A DNA stretch of 64,000 nucleotides from Psychrobacter sp. GP33 (GTDB lineage Bacteria; Pseudomonadota; Gammaproteobacteria; Pseudomonadales; Moraxellaceae): the NCBI RefSeq assembly GCF_014119005.1, contig NZ_JACGYX010000008.1, positions 1 through 64,000 of the forward strand. Reading direction: 5' to 3'. Within the stretch, counting starts at the first letter, position 1. Every line of letters begins with the position of its first letter. Of the stretch, positions 20,423-31,467 are shown one piece after another. A program made the translations under genes and the position numbers. The notes below the pieces were generated by a model, which was not told the DNA's origin, did not search any database, and saw nothing but the letters and a program-made list of their open reading frames with translations.

Positions 20423-21829
20423 TTAAAGTAATAAAATGCTTGCTAAGCCCAAAAATGACATAAAACCAACAATATCAGTCACTGTAGTTAAAATCACTGA
20501 GGCGGATAGCGCGGGATCAATATTCATACGTTTTAGCATCAACGGTATACTGATACCGGACACATTGGCTGCGGTCATATTAATAGCAATGGCGCAGCCG
20601 ATAACCGCACTAATCTTACTATCATGAAACCACATTTGTGCAATAATTGCCATAATAATCGCCCAAATAATTCCGTTTATAGCACCAACCCATAACTCTT
20701 TGTTAAACAACCACCAGCGATTAGAGCCGCCAATTTGACCCATTGCCATACCACGGATAACCACAGTAAGTGTCTGTGACCCTGCAATACCTCCCATACT
20801 GGCAACCACCGGCATTAATATTGCTAGCGCTACAACTTTTGCCAGCACTGCTTCAAACTGACCGATAACGATAGCTGCAAGCAGCGCGGTACACAAATTA
20901 ATGCCAAGCCAAATACTACGGCTCTTTGCGCTGGTTAAAATGGGTGCAAACAGCTCCTCATCTTGACTAACACCCGCTAGATTTCTCATCGTACTATCGA
21001 CATCATCTTGGATAATCTCCATGATATCTTCGCCATTTAATTGACCAACCAGCTCGCCGTGACTGTTAATAACAGGGGCAAAACGAATATCTTCTGAGCG
21101 AAAAATTGCGGCAGCATCTTGAATATCTAGGCGATCGTTAATCGTAATTGCATTATCAATATAGCTCGATACCAGTGCGTTTTGCTCATGTTTAATTAAA
21201 TCTACTAAACTTAATAAACCGAGCAGATGTTGACTTTTATCTACCACGAGCAGCTCTTGGCTTTGGTCATCAAGCAAGTCAATATTACCGCGTAGCCACG
21301 TTTGTACTTGTCCTAGAGTGATATCATCATGGACTTGGATAATATCAGGGTCCATATAGCTGCCCACTTCCCAGTCCATATAGGTATCAAGCTTATTAAC
21401 CTGTAGCCGAATGTCTTCATCGAGCGTTGCCATCACTGACGTACGCACCGTTTCAGTAACGGTATCTAAAATCTCGAAAACATCCTGCGCATCAAGGTCT
21501 TGGGTCAGTACTGATATCTCTGTTGAGGAGATATTCTCCATCAATGGCTGGCGGGTATCGACTTCTAATTCTGCTAGGACGCGACCTTTAATTGGTTCGG
21601 CAACGTGCGCCCAAATCAATAACCTGTCTTGAGTTGGAAATGACTCAAGCAAATTAGCAATCTCATATTCAGATTGCTTGGCTAAAAATTCGGTAATGGC
21701 ATTGTATGACCCATCTGCCACCAAACCCTGCAAATATAGAAGCTTATACTCAGCCGTATATTCTTGTGGGTTATAGTCTCCAAGCTTAAACGAGCGTTCA
21801 GAATTAGGCGTTGAGACGGGCATAGGCAT
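20423..21829 (-). CDS. mgtE: MgtE-family magnesium transporter
   Basis: This 468-residue protein has an N-terminal superhelical domain, two CBS domains (about 155-280) that sense magnesium, and five C-terminal membrane helices from about 310. The family signature PVVASMGGIAGSQTLTVVIRG includes the pore region. MgtE is a Mg2+-gated channel in the inner membrane. I see no M-box-like leader. It lies between rep and dut on the minus strand, with its own gaps on both sides. Confidence 0.93.
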   Translation of the reverse strand: MPMPVSTPNSERSFKLGDYNPQEYTAEYKLLYLQGLVADGSYNAITEFLAKQSEYEIANLLESFPTQDRLLIWAHVAEPIKGRVLAELEVDTRQPLMENISSTEISVLTQDLDAQDVFEILDTVTETVRTSVMATLDEDIRLQVNKLDTYMDWEVGSYMDPDIIQVHDDITLGQVQTWLRGNIDLLDDQSQELLVVDKSQHLLGLLSLVDLIKHEQNALVSSYIDNAITINDRLDIQDAAAIFRSEDIRFAPVINSHGELVGQLNGEDIMEIIQDDVDSTMRNLAGVSQDEELFAPILTSAKSRSIWLGINLCTALLAAIVIGQFEAVLAKVVALAILMPVVASMGGIAGSQTLTVVIRGMAMGQIGGSNRWWLFNKELWVGAINGIIWAIIMAIIAQMWFHDSKISAVIGCAIAINMTAANVSGISIPLMLKRMNIDPALSASVILTTVTDIVGFMSFLGLASILLL

Positions 21830-21961
21830 TCCAAAGTGTTAAATAAAATTATAAGAAAGGGCAAGGAGGAACGACTACTGGTTTACAGCATTTGGCTCAC
21901 AGTATTTGGGTCACAACGTTTAATTGACCGTATTATTTAGCAACCATCATGCGTTGGTGCG

Positions 21962-23995
21962 TTAACGCTTACCTAATAACGCGCGGATATTGCTTAAATA
22001 TTCATCCGCCACTGCCTGCGGATCTTTGGTGGCTTTCTTCTTCTTCGCCTTTGCCGGCCAGTCAATATGATCTTCGGGTAATTCCTCTAAAAACCGCGAT
22101 TCGGAGGTCACACGCATCTGACCACCGGCGCGGCGCTGGGTCGCTAATGTTAATGTCAGTTCGCGACGCGCGCGGGTAATACCTACATACATCAGGCGAC
22201 GTTCTTCCTCGACTGTTTCACTGAGGATTGAGTTGCGATGGGGCAGCATTTCTTCCTCAAGCCCCATGATGTAGACGTAATTAAATTCCAAGCCTTTTGC
22301 CGCGTGTAAGGTCATTAAATTGACCTTATTAGTATTTTCTTCCTCTTGCTGCTGCTCAAGCATGTCAAGTAACACTAATTTGCGAATAATGGTATCAATG
22401 GTGCGGTCTTCATCTTCTTCAGCGCGGTTGATAAGCGACTGAATACTGGTATAAAGCATATCAATATTATCAATGCGATTTTTTTCTTGCTGCGGTGTTT
22501 TAGCATCATCGCGGACAAAATCAATATAGCCAGTCTCATCAATCATCTGGCGAACAATCGGCACAGGGTCAGGATGCTGATCCAACTCGCGTGTGTAATG
22601 CTCGATAAAGTCGCCAAATGCTTTGATGGTGCTATAAGCTTTACTCGGTAAAACATGAGCAAGACCGGCATGGGTACAAGAAGCAAGCAGCGAGATGCTA
22701 TGCTCTTGCGCAAACAGTCCCAGCTTCTCTAAAGTTGCTGGACCCATACCACGCTTAGGCGTATTAATAATACGTAAAAAGGCGCTGTCATCTTCTGGAT
22801 TTAAAATCAGGCGCAAATAGCCCATGATATCTTTGATTTCACTACGTGCAAAAAATGACTGACCGCCAGATAACTTATATGGCACTTGCAATTGGCGTAG
22901 CTGCGCTTCTAACATCCGCGCTTGAAAGTTACTACGATACAGCACCGCATAATCTTCCCATTCATTACCAAAACGCAATTTGTGAGTAACAATTTCTTTT
23001 GCCACGCGTTCGGCTTCATCATCGTCATTACGGCAATTAATAATGCGGATTTTCTCGCCTTGACCTTTATCAGACCAGAGTTTTTTCTCAAATAAATGCT
23101 CATTATTAGTAATTACGGCATTTGCTGAAGTCAAAATCCGACTGGTTGAGCGGTAATTTTGCTCCAGCATGACGATTTTAAGTTTAGGGAAATCTTCTTT
23201 TAACAGTCCCATATTCTCAGGCTTCGCGCCACGCCATGCATAGATAGATTGGTCATCATCACCCACTACGGTAAAGCGCCCTTGTGGTCCAACCAAATAT
23301 TTAATCATTTCATACTGTGCGGTATTGGTATCTTGATATTCATCGACCAATAAGTAACGAATACGGTTTTGCCATTTATCACGCAGCTCGGCATTTTCAC
23401 GTAATATTTTAGTGGGTAACACAATCAAGTCATCAAAATCAACGGCATTATACGCGCGCAGATTCCGCTCATATAGTGCATAAAGCGTCGCAAAAATCAT
23501 GTCTTCGGGATCGTTCAAAATATCCATTGCTTGTGCCGGATTAATCAAATCATTTTTCCAGTCAGAAATCATCTTAATGGCTTTGCCGACTAGCTCGCGA
23601 CTCTCTGCTCCTGATAAGTTATCACGCATCATCAGCTCCATCAGCAACCGCTTACTATCATCGCTATCCATGATGGAAAAATTGCCTTTTAGCGGCGTAT
23701 GTATCAGCTCATAACGCAAAAACTGTAAGCCAAATTGGTGAAACGTCGACACCGTTAAACCGCGTGTTTTATCACTGGGTAATAATTTGCTAACCCGTGC
23801 TTTCATTTCACGCGCCGCTTTATTGGTAAAAGTCACTGCCGTAATGCGCTCGGCTGGCATGTTACATTCTTCAATAAGATAAGCAATTTTGCGGGTAATC
23901 ACCGACGTCTTGCCGGAGCCCGCACCCGCTAACACCAGTAGCGGACCTGAAACATACAGCATGGCTTCTTGTTGTTTTGGGTTTAATTGACTCAT
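21962..23995 (-). CDS. rep: ATP-dependent DNA helicase Rep (UvrD family)
   Basis: This 677-residue superfamily 1 helicase is close to E. coli Rep (673). Motifs are the Q motif MSQLNPKQQEAM, Walker A LAGAGSGKTSV, motif Ia TFTNKAAREMK, motif II LLVDEYQDTN, motif III VGDDDQSIYAWRGA, motif IV EQNYRSTSRIL, motif V NLMTLHAAKGLEF and motif VI YVGITRARREL. Rep unwinds DNA 3' to 5' and helps forks pass proteins. The frame opens upstream to a TTG at 24073, but the ATG at 23995 matches the start of Rep and has AGGT upstream. The basic C-terminal tail (PAKAKKKKATKDP) could contact the replicative helicase, as the Rep C-terminus does in E. coli. Confidence 0.95.
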   Translation of the reverse strand: MSQLNPKQQEAMLYVSGPLLVLAGAGSGKTSVITRKIAYLIEECNMPAERITAVTFTNKAAREMKARVSKLLPSDKTRGLTVSTFHQFGLQFLRYELIHTPLKGNFSIMDSDDSKRLLMELMMRDNLSGAESRELVGKAIKMISDWKNDLINPAQAMDILNDPEDMIFATLYALYERNLRAYNAVDFDDLIVLPTKILRENAELRDKWQNRIRYLLVDEYQDTNTAQYEMIKYLVGPQGRFTVVGDDDQSIYAWRGAKPENMGLLKEDFPKLKIVMLEQNYRSTSRILTSANAVITNNEHLFEKKLWSDKGQGEKIRIINCRNDDDEAERVAKEIVTHKLRFGNEWEDYAVLYRSNFQARMLEAQLRQLQVPYKLSGGQSFFARSEIKDIMGYLRLILNPEDDSAFLRIINTPKRGMGPATLEKLGLFAQEHSISLLASCTHAGLAHVLPSKAYSTIKAFGDFIEHYTRELDQHPDPVPIVRQMIDETGYIDFVRDDAKTPQQEKNRIDNIDMLYTSIQSLINRAEEDEDRTIDTIIRKLVLLDMLEQQQEEENTNKVNLMTLHAAKGLEFNYVYIMGLEEEMLPHRNSILSETVEEERRLMYVGITRARRELTLTLATQRRAGGQMRVTSESRFLEELPEDHIDWPAKAKKKKATKDPQAVADEYLSNIRALLGKR

Positions 23996-24268
23996 AAGAT
24001 GACCTGTCAGGCAAAAGCAAAAAAGAGGGTAGGCGCTAAGAAACGCCACCGGCACGCGCCCTAATAAAGGCAATAAAATGTAGGGGATAGCAACTAATAG
24101 AGCTAAAAATTAGGAGAGCTATTATAAAGCAAAATGAGATTTTTTGGGCAGGAGATGATGGTAGGTTAAACTGCAAATTAACTTATGACATTTAAGTGGT
24201 CGCTTCCTTGCTATAATTCTAACTAGTAAAACAATAAAACATCATAAGCGTATCAGGGATAAAAATAT

Positions 24269-24787
24269 ATGAGAGTTCACTTAATGATGAGTTTAATACT
24301 AACAATGGTATTGCCAGCTGTAGCAATGGCTCAGCCATCTACTCTTGAAGCTGGATTATTGAAATCAATGTCAATCAAGGTTAATCATGAAGGCGATATA
24401 GAACGAGATGATAGTTCGGGAATAGCGCTTAGAAACTACAAGAGAAACAAATATATAAAAGCTTCACCTGATCTGCGCTATGATTATATTGATAATTATT
24501 TACTACTTAAACCTGCAACCTTCTTGGGGCATGATTTGAAAGTGATTGAAGAAGAATATATGTCTGCATATATTGGTTGCTGTGTGAGTCCGGGCGTAGG
24601 TGTTATTATTAAGCAAAAAGGCAGTCTAAGTAATGTAAAAGCTTTTGCACGAAAAAATAGATGTTCAATTGAGCCAGTCGATTTCAATACTCATCTAAGA
24701 GAGCTTGGTATTAAAAAACCGCAAGCACAGACAGGAAACTATTATTCATTAAGCTGTCGTGAAAGAGACATAGATAGACGTAATTAA
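24269..24787 (+). CDS. secreted protein of unknown function
   Basis: I do not recognise this 172-residue protein. It has a clear signal peptide (MRVHLMMSLILTMVLPAVAMA) with likely cleavage after residue 21 or so. The mature part is polar, with several cysteines (a CC pair in AYIGCCVSPGVG, RCSIEP and SLSCRER) that could form disulfides in the periplasm. A perfect TATAAT lies at 24212-24217 and AGGGA precedes the ATG. It is divergent from rep and ends in a hairpin before the convergent hemB. It is AT-rich compared with neighbours. Confidence 0.7.
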   Translation: MRVHLMMSLILTMVLPAVAMAQPSTLEAGLLKSMSIKVNHEGDIERDDSSGIALRNYKRNKYIKASPDLRYDYIDNYLLLKPATFLGHDLKVIEEEYMSAYIGCCVSPGVGVIIKQKGSLSNVKAFARKNRCSIEPVDFNTHLRELGIKKPQAQTGNYYSLSCRERDIDRRN

Positions 24788-24795
24788 CTGCTAAA

Positions 24796-24842
24796 AAACG
24801 GCTGTTTTAACTGATAGCAATATAGCAGTAAATCAGCCGTTT
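24796..24842. terminator. possible hairpin terminator between the secreted protein and hemB
   Basis: AAACGGCTG (24796-24804) pairs perfectly with CAGCCGTTT (24834-24842). The 29-base loop is long, and only short T or A runs flank the stem. It lies between convergent genes and may act on both strands. Confidence 0.5.
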
Positions 24843-24886
24843 AATGTTTTTAAGGTTCAGCCAACTAAGCTTTCATTCTAGTCAGT

Positions 24887-26219
<1,333 letters not shown>

Positions 26220-27977
26220 TTAAGGCGTAATAGTCTGTATAGCTGGTGCTTGCTCAATAGGTGTTATTTCAGTTACCACGCCAACCGTAGCATCGGCTTT
26301 ACCATCATTATTTACATCTACCACGGCTTTTGGTTTAAAGGTCGCGCTAGCAGGGGCTTTTGATTGCTTAATGCTAACGGCTTCTTGCACAGTTGTAACC
26401 CGTGCTGAGCTGGCAGCATCAAGTGCATAAGCTGCTTTAGACTCAGCGCTACCACTTGGTCTTTTACCTAATTGCGCCACGTTTTTATATTGCGGTACAG
26501 GAATCACTGTTGGTACGTCTAAATTAGCTCCGCCACCCAATGCCTGATATAACTCAATTTGGCTGATAAGTTTTTGTAGTTCTAAATCCAAAATGCCTTG
26601 TTGGGTTGAGAACAATGAGCGCTGAGCATCAAGTACGTCTAGATAGTTAGACACACCAGCTTTAAAACGGGCATCGGCAATTTGGAACGTTTGTTCAAAG
26701 TTATCTTGCAGACGATACTGGGCGCTCAGCTGTTCACCAAGGGTTGCGCGTGTGGCTAATACGTCAGACACTTCGCGGAATGCCGTTTGAATGGATTTCT
26801 CGTAGGCTGCCAGTGTTTGTTGGCGTTCAATCTTCGCCACGTCATAATTGGCATTCAAGCGTCCGCCATCAAAGATTGGTACACTGATATTTGGACCAAA
26901 CGACCACCCAACTGAACCACTTTTAAACAAATCACTCAAGCTGCTACTACCCAGACCAATGCTACTCGCAAGGCTAATAGAAGGATAGTAAGCGGCACGT
27001 GCGACTTCGATATTAGCGCCTGCTGCTTTCAGATTGTACTCTGCTTGCAGTACATCAGGGCGGTAGCGTAATAGCTCACTTGGCAAACCAGCACTAAATA
27101 TTTGATGGGTAGTAATATTGCTGACTGCTGGCGTGGGCACTAAATTATTTGGAATGGGCGCACCAACCAAAAATTGCAGTGCATTACGCGATTTTAAAAT
27201 ACTGCTTTGGGCACGTAATACTGCAAGCTTAGCATTTTCAAGGGACGCGCTGGCTTGTAGCGAGGGCAGTTTTGGATCAATCCCTGCCTCAAAACGCTTG
27301 CTAGCAATAAATAGAGATTTATTGCGACTTTCAACCGTGGCCTCAGCTAATCTGAGCTGTGCCAAGCTATAGCTTAAGTTGGCATAGCTTTGGGCAATAT
27401 TACTAATCAAGCTGATTTGGGTCGAACTTTTTGCTGCTGTTGTTGACAAAAAGTTTTGCAGCGCCTGATCTTTTAGGCTGGAAATTTTGCCCCAAAAGTC
27501 TAGTTCATAATTGGCTAGACCCAAATTAACATTATAACTATCGCCAGTTATACTACCACCTTGAGGACTGCCTTGACGCCGGCGAGAATAACCAGCACTA
27601 CCATCAATCGTTGGCAGGTCGCGGATATCAGTAATTTGATATTGCGCGCGAGCTTTCTCGATTGCCAAACGTGCACTTTCAAAATCTTTATTGTTATCAA
27701 GTCCTAGAGCAATTAAGCCTTTTAGGCGCTCGTCACTATAAAAATTCTGCCATCGCTGATTGGCAAGGCTTTGTCGCTCGGCGCTACTGATCGTTTCCTT
27801 GTCAAAAGCACCGTAAGTTTGCTGAATCGGTAAATTAGGCTCAGCAAGTACAGGGCGCATATCTGCTTTTGGAATGGTATTACAAGCGGCCATGCTTAAA
27901 GCCAGCACTGTTAAACCCAGTAAGCGCCCGCCATGATGGCGAGCTGAGTTAAGGATTAATTGAGATTGATAACTCAT
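26220..27977 (-). CDS. RND outer-membrane channel lipoprotein (OprM/NodT family)
   Basis: This 585-residue TolC-like channel has a lipobox at SMAAC32. Two outer-membrane efflux repeats with the usual AAYYPSISL and FDGGRLNANYDVAKIERQQT segments follow, up to about residue 490. A C-terminal extension of roughly 90 residues is Ala/Lys/Val-rich and contains DVNNDGKAD (554-562), like the calcium loop of FG-GAP/VCBS or EF-hand proteins. OprM-type proteins normally end near 485. Its ATG overlaps the stop of the pump gene by four bases, so it is translationally coupled as the third gene of the tripartite pump. It may also serve MacAB; that is inference. Confidence 0.92.
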   Translation of the reverse strand: MSYQSQLILNSARHHGGRLLGLTVLALSMAACNTIPKADMRPVLAEPNLPIQQTYGAFDKETISSAERQSLANQRWQNFYSDERLKGLIALGLDNNKDFESARLAIEKARAQYQITDIRDLPTIDGSAGYSRRRQGSPQGGSITGDSYNVNLGLANYELDFWGKISSLKDQALQNFLSTTAAKSSTQISLISNIAQSYANLSYSLAQLRLAEATVESRNKSLFIASKRFEAGIDPKLPSLQASASLENAKLAVLRAQSSILKSRNALQFLVGAPIPNNLVPTPAVSNITTHQIFSAGLPSELLRYRPDVLQAEYNLKAAGANIEVARAAYYPSISLASSIGLGSSSLSDLFKSGSVGWSFGPNISVPIFDGGRLNANYDVAKIERQQTLAAYEKSIQTAFREVSDVLATRATLGEQLSAQYRLQDNFEQTFQIADARFKAGVSNYLDVLDAQRSLFSTQQGILDLELQKLISQIELYQALGGGANLDVPTVIPVPQYKNVAQLGKRPSGSAESKAAYALDAASSARVTTVQEAVSIKQSKAPASATFKPKAVVDVNNDGKADATVGVVTEITPIEQAPAIQTITP

Positions 27978-30900
27978 TGTTTATTGTCTCCAAGGCTTAC
28001 AGGCGGATAGGGGATAGCTGACACTGACTGGGGTTCTTCATCGATAGGCGTCACAATAGGTTCTTTAGTCAGGCGTGGTGACGTCGTGCCACCATTGCCT
28101 GAACCAACAGTATCTATATAAGCAGGCGCTACATCAATGCTGCCACGATTGATACTCTCATCATGATTGCCTGCATTATAGTCGCTTGCATCATGATAGC
28201 CATTGCCGTCATTATCACTATTAGGACCATCATTAGGACCATCATTAGGACTATCGTCATTAGGATAGTTACTAGCAGTCATGCCACCATTTGGACCATT
28301 CGGTGGCGTGTCATATTTATAAGGAAAAATACTACGCACCCAAATATAAAACATCGGGATAAAGAATATACCTAAGACGGTTGCAGTGACAACCCCACCA
28401 ACAACGCTGGTACCAATCGCATTTTGGCTACCAGAACCGGCACCCGTTGCGATAAATAATGGCACAACACCTAGACCAAAGGCAAGTGAGGTCATAATAA
28501 TAGGACGCAAACGTTGCCGTGCTGCTGTCATGACGGCTTCTTTTAAGGTATAACCCTCGTCTTGGTGATCCCTTGCAAACTCAATAATTAAGATGGCGTT
28601 TTTGGCGGAGAGCCCAACCACCGTGAGTAGACCAACTTGCAAATAAACATCATTAGATAAGCCACGGAACCATGTGAATAGAACCGCCCCTAATACCCCA
28701 AGTGGAATAACCAAGAGTACTGAGAATGGAATTGACCAGCTTTCATACAAAGCAGCAAGACATAAGAATACCACTAAGATTGAGATAGCATATAGCATTG
28801 GCGCTTGAGCACCTGACTTTTGCTCCTCTAATGACAGACCTGTCCATTCATAACCGACGCCTTCAGGGAGTTTTTCGACCATTGCTTCCATGGCATCCAT
28901 TGCTTCACCCGTACTAAGACCGGGGGCAGCGCTACCTTGAATATTCATTGACGCCAAACTGTTATAACGCGTAAGACCTGGTGAACCGGTTTCCCATTTA
29001 CTGCTAGAAAAAGCATCAAACGGAATCATCTCGTTGTTATCGCTACGCACATACCATTTACCGATATCACTAGGATTAGTACGGCTGCTTGGCTCACCTT
29101 GTACAAAGACGCGTTTAATACGACCACGGTCAACGAAGTCATTGATGTAGCTAGAACCCCATGCAGTTGAGATAACACTGTTAATATTCGCCAGCGACAG
29201 ACCATAAGCTGCTGCTTGTTCTTGATTGATATCAATTTTAAGCTGTGGCGCATCTTCTTGTCCATTTGGACGTACACCAGCTACTTGATCGCTTTGAGCG
29301 GCCATGCCAAGTAACATATTACGTGCTTCAAGTAGACCATCATGACCAACGCTACCAGTATCTTGGAGCATCAAGTCAAAGCCACTAGAGTTACCAAGAC
29401 CGCTAATCGCTGGTGGAATAATGTTAAAAACAGTTGCTTCGTTAATTTGGGTAAAGAAGTAACCTTGGGCACGATCAGATACTGCCCTTGCTGTATTTTC
29501 TTCACCTTTACGATCTGCCCAGTCACTTAATTTTACGAAGGCGATACCGACGTTTTGTCCTTGACCGACGAAACTAAAGCCTGCAATAGTAAAGGCTGAA
29601 GCCACATTATCCGGTTCTTGACTACTATAATAATCGTTAACTTTATCTAGCACAGCTTGCGTCTCGTTCAGTGTCGAACCAGCAGGCAGCTGTACTGCAG
29701 TAAACATAATGCCCTGATCTTCTTCTGGTAAAAATGAGCCAGGAATACGTAAGAATACCACTGCCATAATAGCGATGATAGCGGCATAAATGGCGAAATA
29801 AACCCATTTTAAGCGAAAGCTTTTACCAACAAAATTTTCATAAGAACGGCTGGTTTTGGTAAAAGAGCGGTTGAACCAACCAAAGAATCCTTTTTGGTTT
29901 TCGGTATTGCCTTTTTCATGACTTTTACTACGTTTTAGTAAAGTTACACATAGGGCAGGGGTGAAAATAAGAGCGACCAGCGCCGACAGCACCATACTGG
30001 TAATCAAAGTAATGGCGAACTGACGATAAATTACCCCAGTTGAGCCGCCGAAGAATGCCATTGGTACGAATACCGCTGATAAGATAAGGGCGATACCCAC
30101 GACGATTTTACTAATCTCGCCCATTGATTGGATCGTGGCATCTTTAATAGAAATGTGAGGGTCTTCTTCCAAAATCCGCTCAACGTTCTCTACCACTACA
30201 ATAGCATCATCGACCAGTAGACCAATGGACAGTACCATCGCAAACATGGTCAATACGTTAATAGTAAACCCTGCAGCATATAGAACTGCAAAAGTACCGA
30301 GAAGTACCACAGGCACGGCAAGCGTTGGAATAATAGTCGCGCGCCAGTTCTGTAGAAAGACGAACATGACGATAAATACTAATATAATTGCTTCAATCAG
30401 TGTTTTAACCACTTGCTCGATAGACAAGCGTACAAATGGAGTCGTGTCGTAAGGAATGACTGTTTTCATACCAGCTGGGAAGCTTGCTTCTAGCTCAGCG
30501 ATTCGATCAGCGACCAATTCACGAGTTTCAAGCGCATTAGCACCACTTGCTAGTGAAACGGCAAGACCAGCGGCTTCCTTACCATTAAACAATGAAAGCG
30601 TACTATAGTTTTCACTACCAATTTCAACCTTTGCAACATCTCCTAAGCGCACTTGTGCCCCTGAGCTGTCGGTTTTTAGTAGAATGTTTTTAAACTCGTC
30701 AGGCGTTTGTAAATAACTTTGTACAGTAACGGTCGCATTAATAACTTGTTCGTCGACAGCAGCGGGTGCTTGACCTAATTGACCTGCAGATACTTGTGCG
30801 TTTTGCGCGCGTACCGCATTAACCACATCTGATGGCACCATGTTATAAGCACGTAAGCGCTCAGGGTCGAGCCAAATACGCATCGCGTAAGCAGCACCGA

Positions 30901-31432
30901 ATGCCTGCACTTGACCGACACCTTCAACACGGCTGAGCTGATCGACGACATTAGAGTTAATATAGTCGCCGATATCAGCGCGATCCATACTGCCATCTTC
31001 GGAGACAAATCCTATAACGACTAAAAAGCCTTCAGAGGCTTTATTAACGTTAACGCCTTGACGCTGTACCTGCTCAGGTAACGAACTCATGGCGGCCTGT
31101 AATTTGTTCTGTACTTGAACCTGTGCGGTATCGGAGTCGGTACCGTTCTCAAAGAACAGCTGTACAGAGGCACTACCATTTGAGGCACTCGAAGACTTCA
31201 TGTACATCAAGCCATCAAGTCCTTTCATACGCTGTTCAATAATCTGAACGACAGAGTCTTCAACAGTTTGTGCATTGGCACCAGGGTAGGTTGCACTGAC
31301 TGTAACGGTCGGTGGTGCAATCGCTGGATACTGTTCAATCGGTAGGTTTATAACCGAGATTATCCCGATGAGCATGACCAAAATAGCCATCACCCATGCA
31401 AAAATAGGGCGATCAATAAAAAAACGTGACAT
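27974..31432 (-). CDS. RND multidrug efflux pump, HAE1 family (AcrB/MexB type)
   Basis: This 1152-residue inner-membrane proton antiporter starts with the classic MSRFFIDRPIFAWVMAILVM. Proton-relay residues are visible: the Asp pair in GLLVDDAIVVVENVER and the Lys in GLSAKNAILIIEFARD. Twelve membrane helices and two large periplasmic loops are implied by length and pattern. The family norm is near 1045 residues; here a 109-residue cytoplasmic tail (1044-1152), rich in Asn, Asp, Gly and Pro, follows the last helix, encoded partly by a 12-bp tandem repeat. It is the middle gene between adaptor and channel. No regulator gene adjoins. Confidence 0.96.
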   Translation of the reverse strand: MSRFFIDRPIFAWVMAILVMLIGIISVINLPIEQYPAIAPPTVTVSATYPGANAQTVEDSVVQIIEQRMKGLDGLMYMKSSSASNGSASVQLFFENGTDSDTAQVQVQNKLQAAMSSLPEQVQRQGVNVNKASEGFLVVIGFVSEDGSMDRADIGDYINSNVVDQLSRVEGVGQVQAFGAAYAMRIWLDPERLRAYNMVPSDVVNAVRAQNAQVSAGQLGQAPAAVDEQVINATVTVQSYLQTPDEFKNILLKTDSSGAQVRLGDVAKVEIGSENYSTLSLFNGKEAAGLAVSLASGANALETRELVADRIAELEASFPAGMKTVIPYDTTPFVRLSIEQVVKTLIEAIILVFIVMFVFLQNWRATIIPTLAVPVVLLGTFAVLYAAGFTINVLTMFAMVLSIGLLVDDAIVVVENVERILEEDPHISIKDATIQSMGEISKIVVGIALILSAVFVPMAFFGGSTGVIYRQFAITLITSMVLSALVALIFTPALCVTLLKRSKSHEKGNTENQKGFFGWFNRSFTKTSRSYENFVGKSFRLKWVYFAIYAAIIAIMAVVFLRIPGSFLPEEDQGIMFTAVQLPAGSTLNETQAVLDKVNDYYSSQEPDNVASAFTIAGFSFVGQGQNVGIAFVKLSDWADRKGEENTARAVSDRAQGYFFTQINEATVFNIIPPAISGLGNSSGFDLMLQDTGSVGHDGLLEARNMLLGMAAQSDQVAGVRPNGQEDAPQLKIDINQEQAAAYGLSLANINSVISTAWGSSYINDFVDRGRIKRVFVQGEPSSRTNPSDIGKWYVRSDNNEMIPFDAFSSSKWETGSPGLTRYNSLASMNIQGSAAPGLSTGEAMDAMEAMVEKLPEGVGYEWTGLSLEEQKSGAQAPMLYAISILVVFLCLAALYESWSIPFSVLLVIPLGVLGAVLFTWFRGLSNDVYLQVGLLTVVGLSAKNAILIIEFARDHQDEGYTLKEAVMTAARQRLRPIIMTSLAFGLGVVPLFIATGAGSGSQNAIGTSVVGGVVTATVLGIFFIPMFYIWVRSIFPYKYDTPPNGPNGGMTASNYPNDDSPNDGPNDGPNSDNDGNGYHDASDYNAGNHDESINRGSIDVAPAYIDTVGSGNGGTTSPRLTKEPIVTPIDEEPQSVSAIPYPPVSLGDNKQ
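28221..28256. repeat. 12-bp tandem repeat inside the pump gene tail
   Basis: Two exact units of TTAGGACCATCA (28221-28232 and 28233-28244) are followed by a third with two changes. The reverse strand codes for NDGP-type tetrapeptides in the C-terminal tail. The array keeps frame, so unit-number changes would alter tail length only. Confidence 0.85.
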
Positions 31433-31467
31433 AGTAAATCCCTAAGTCTTCCTAGCTTTGAATGGAA

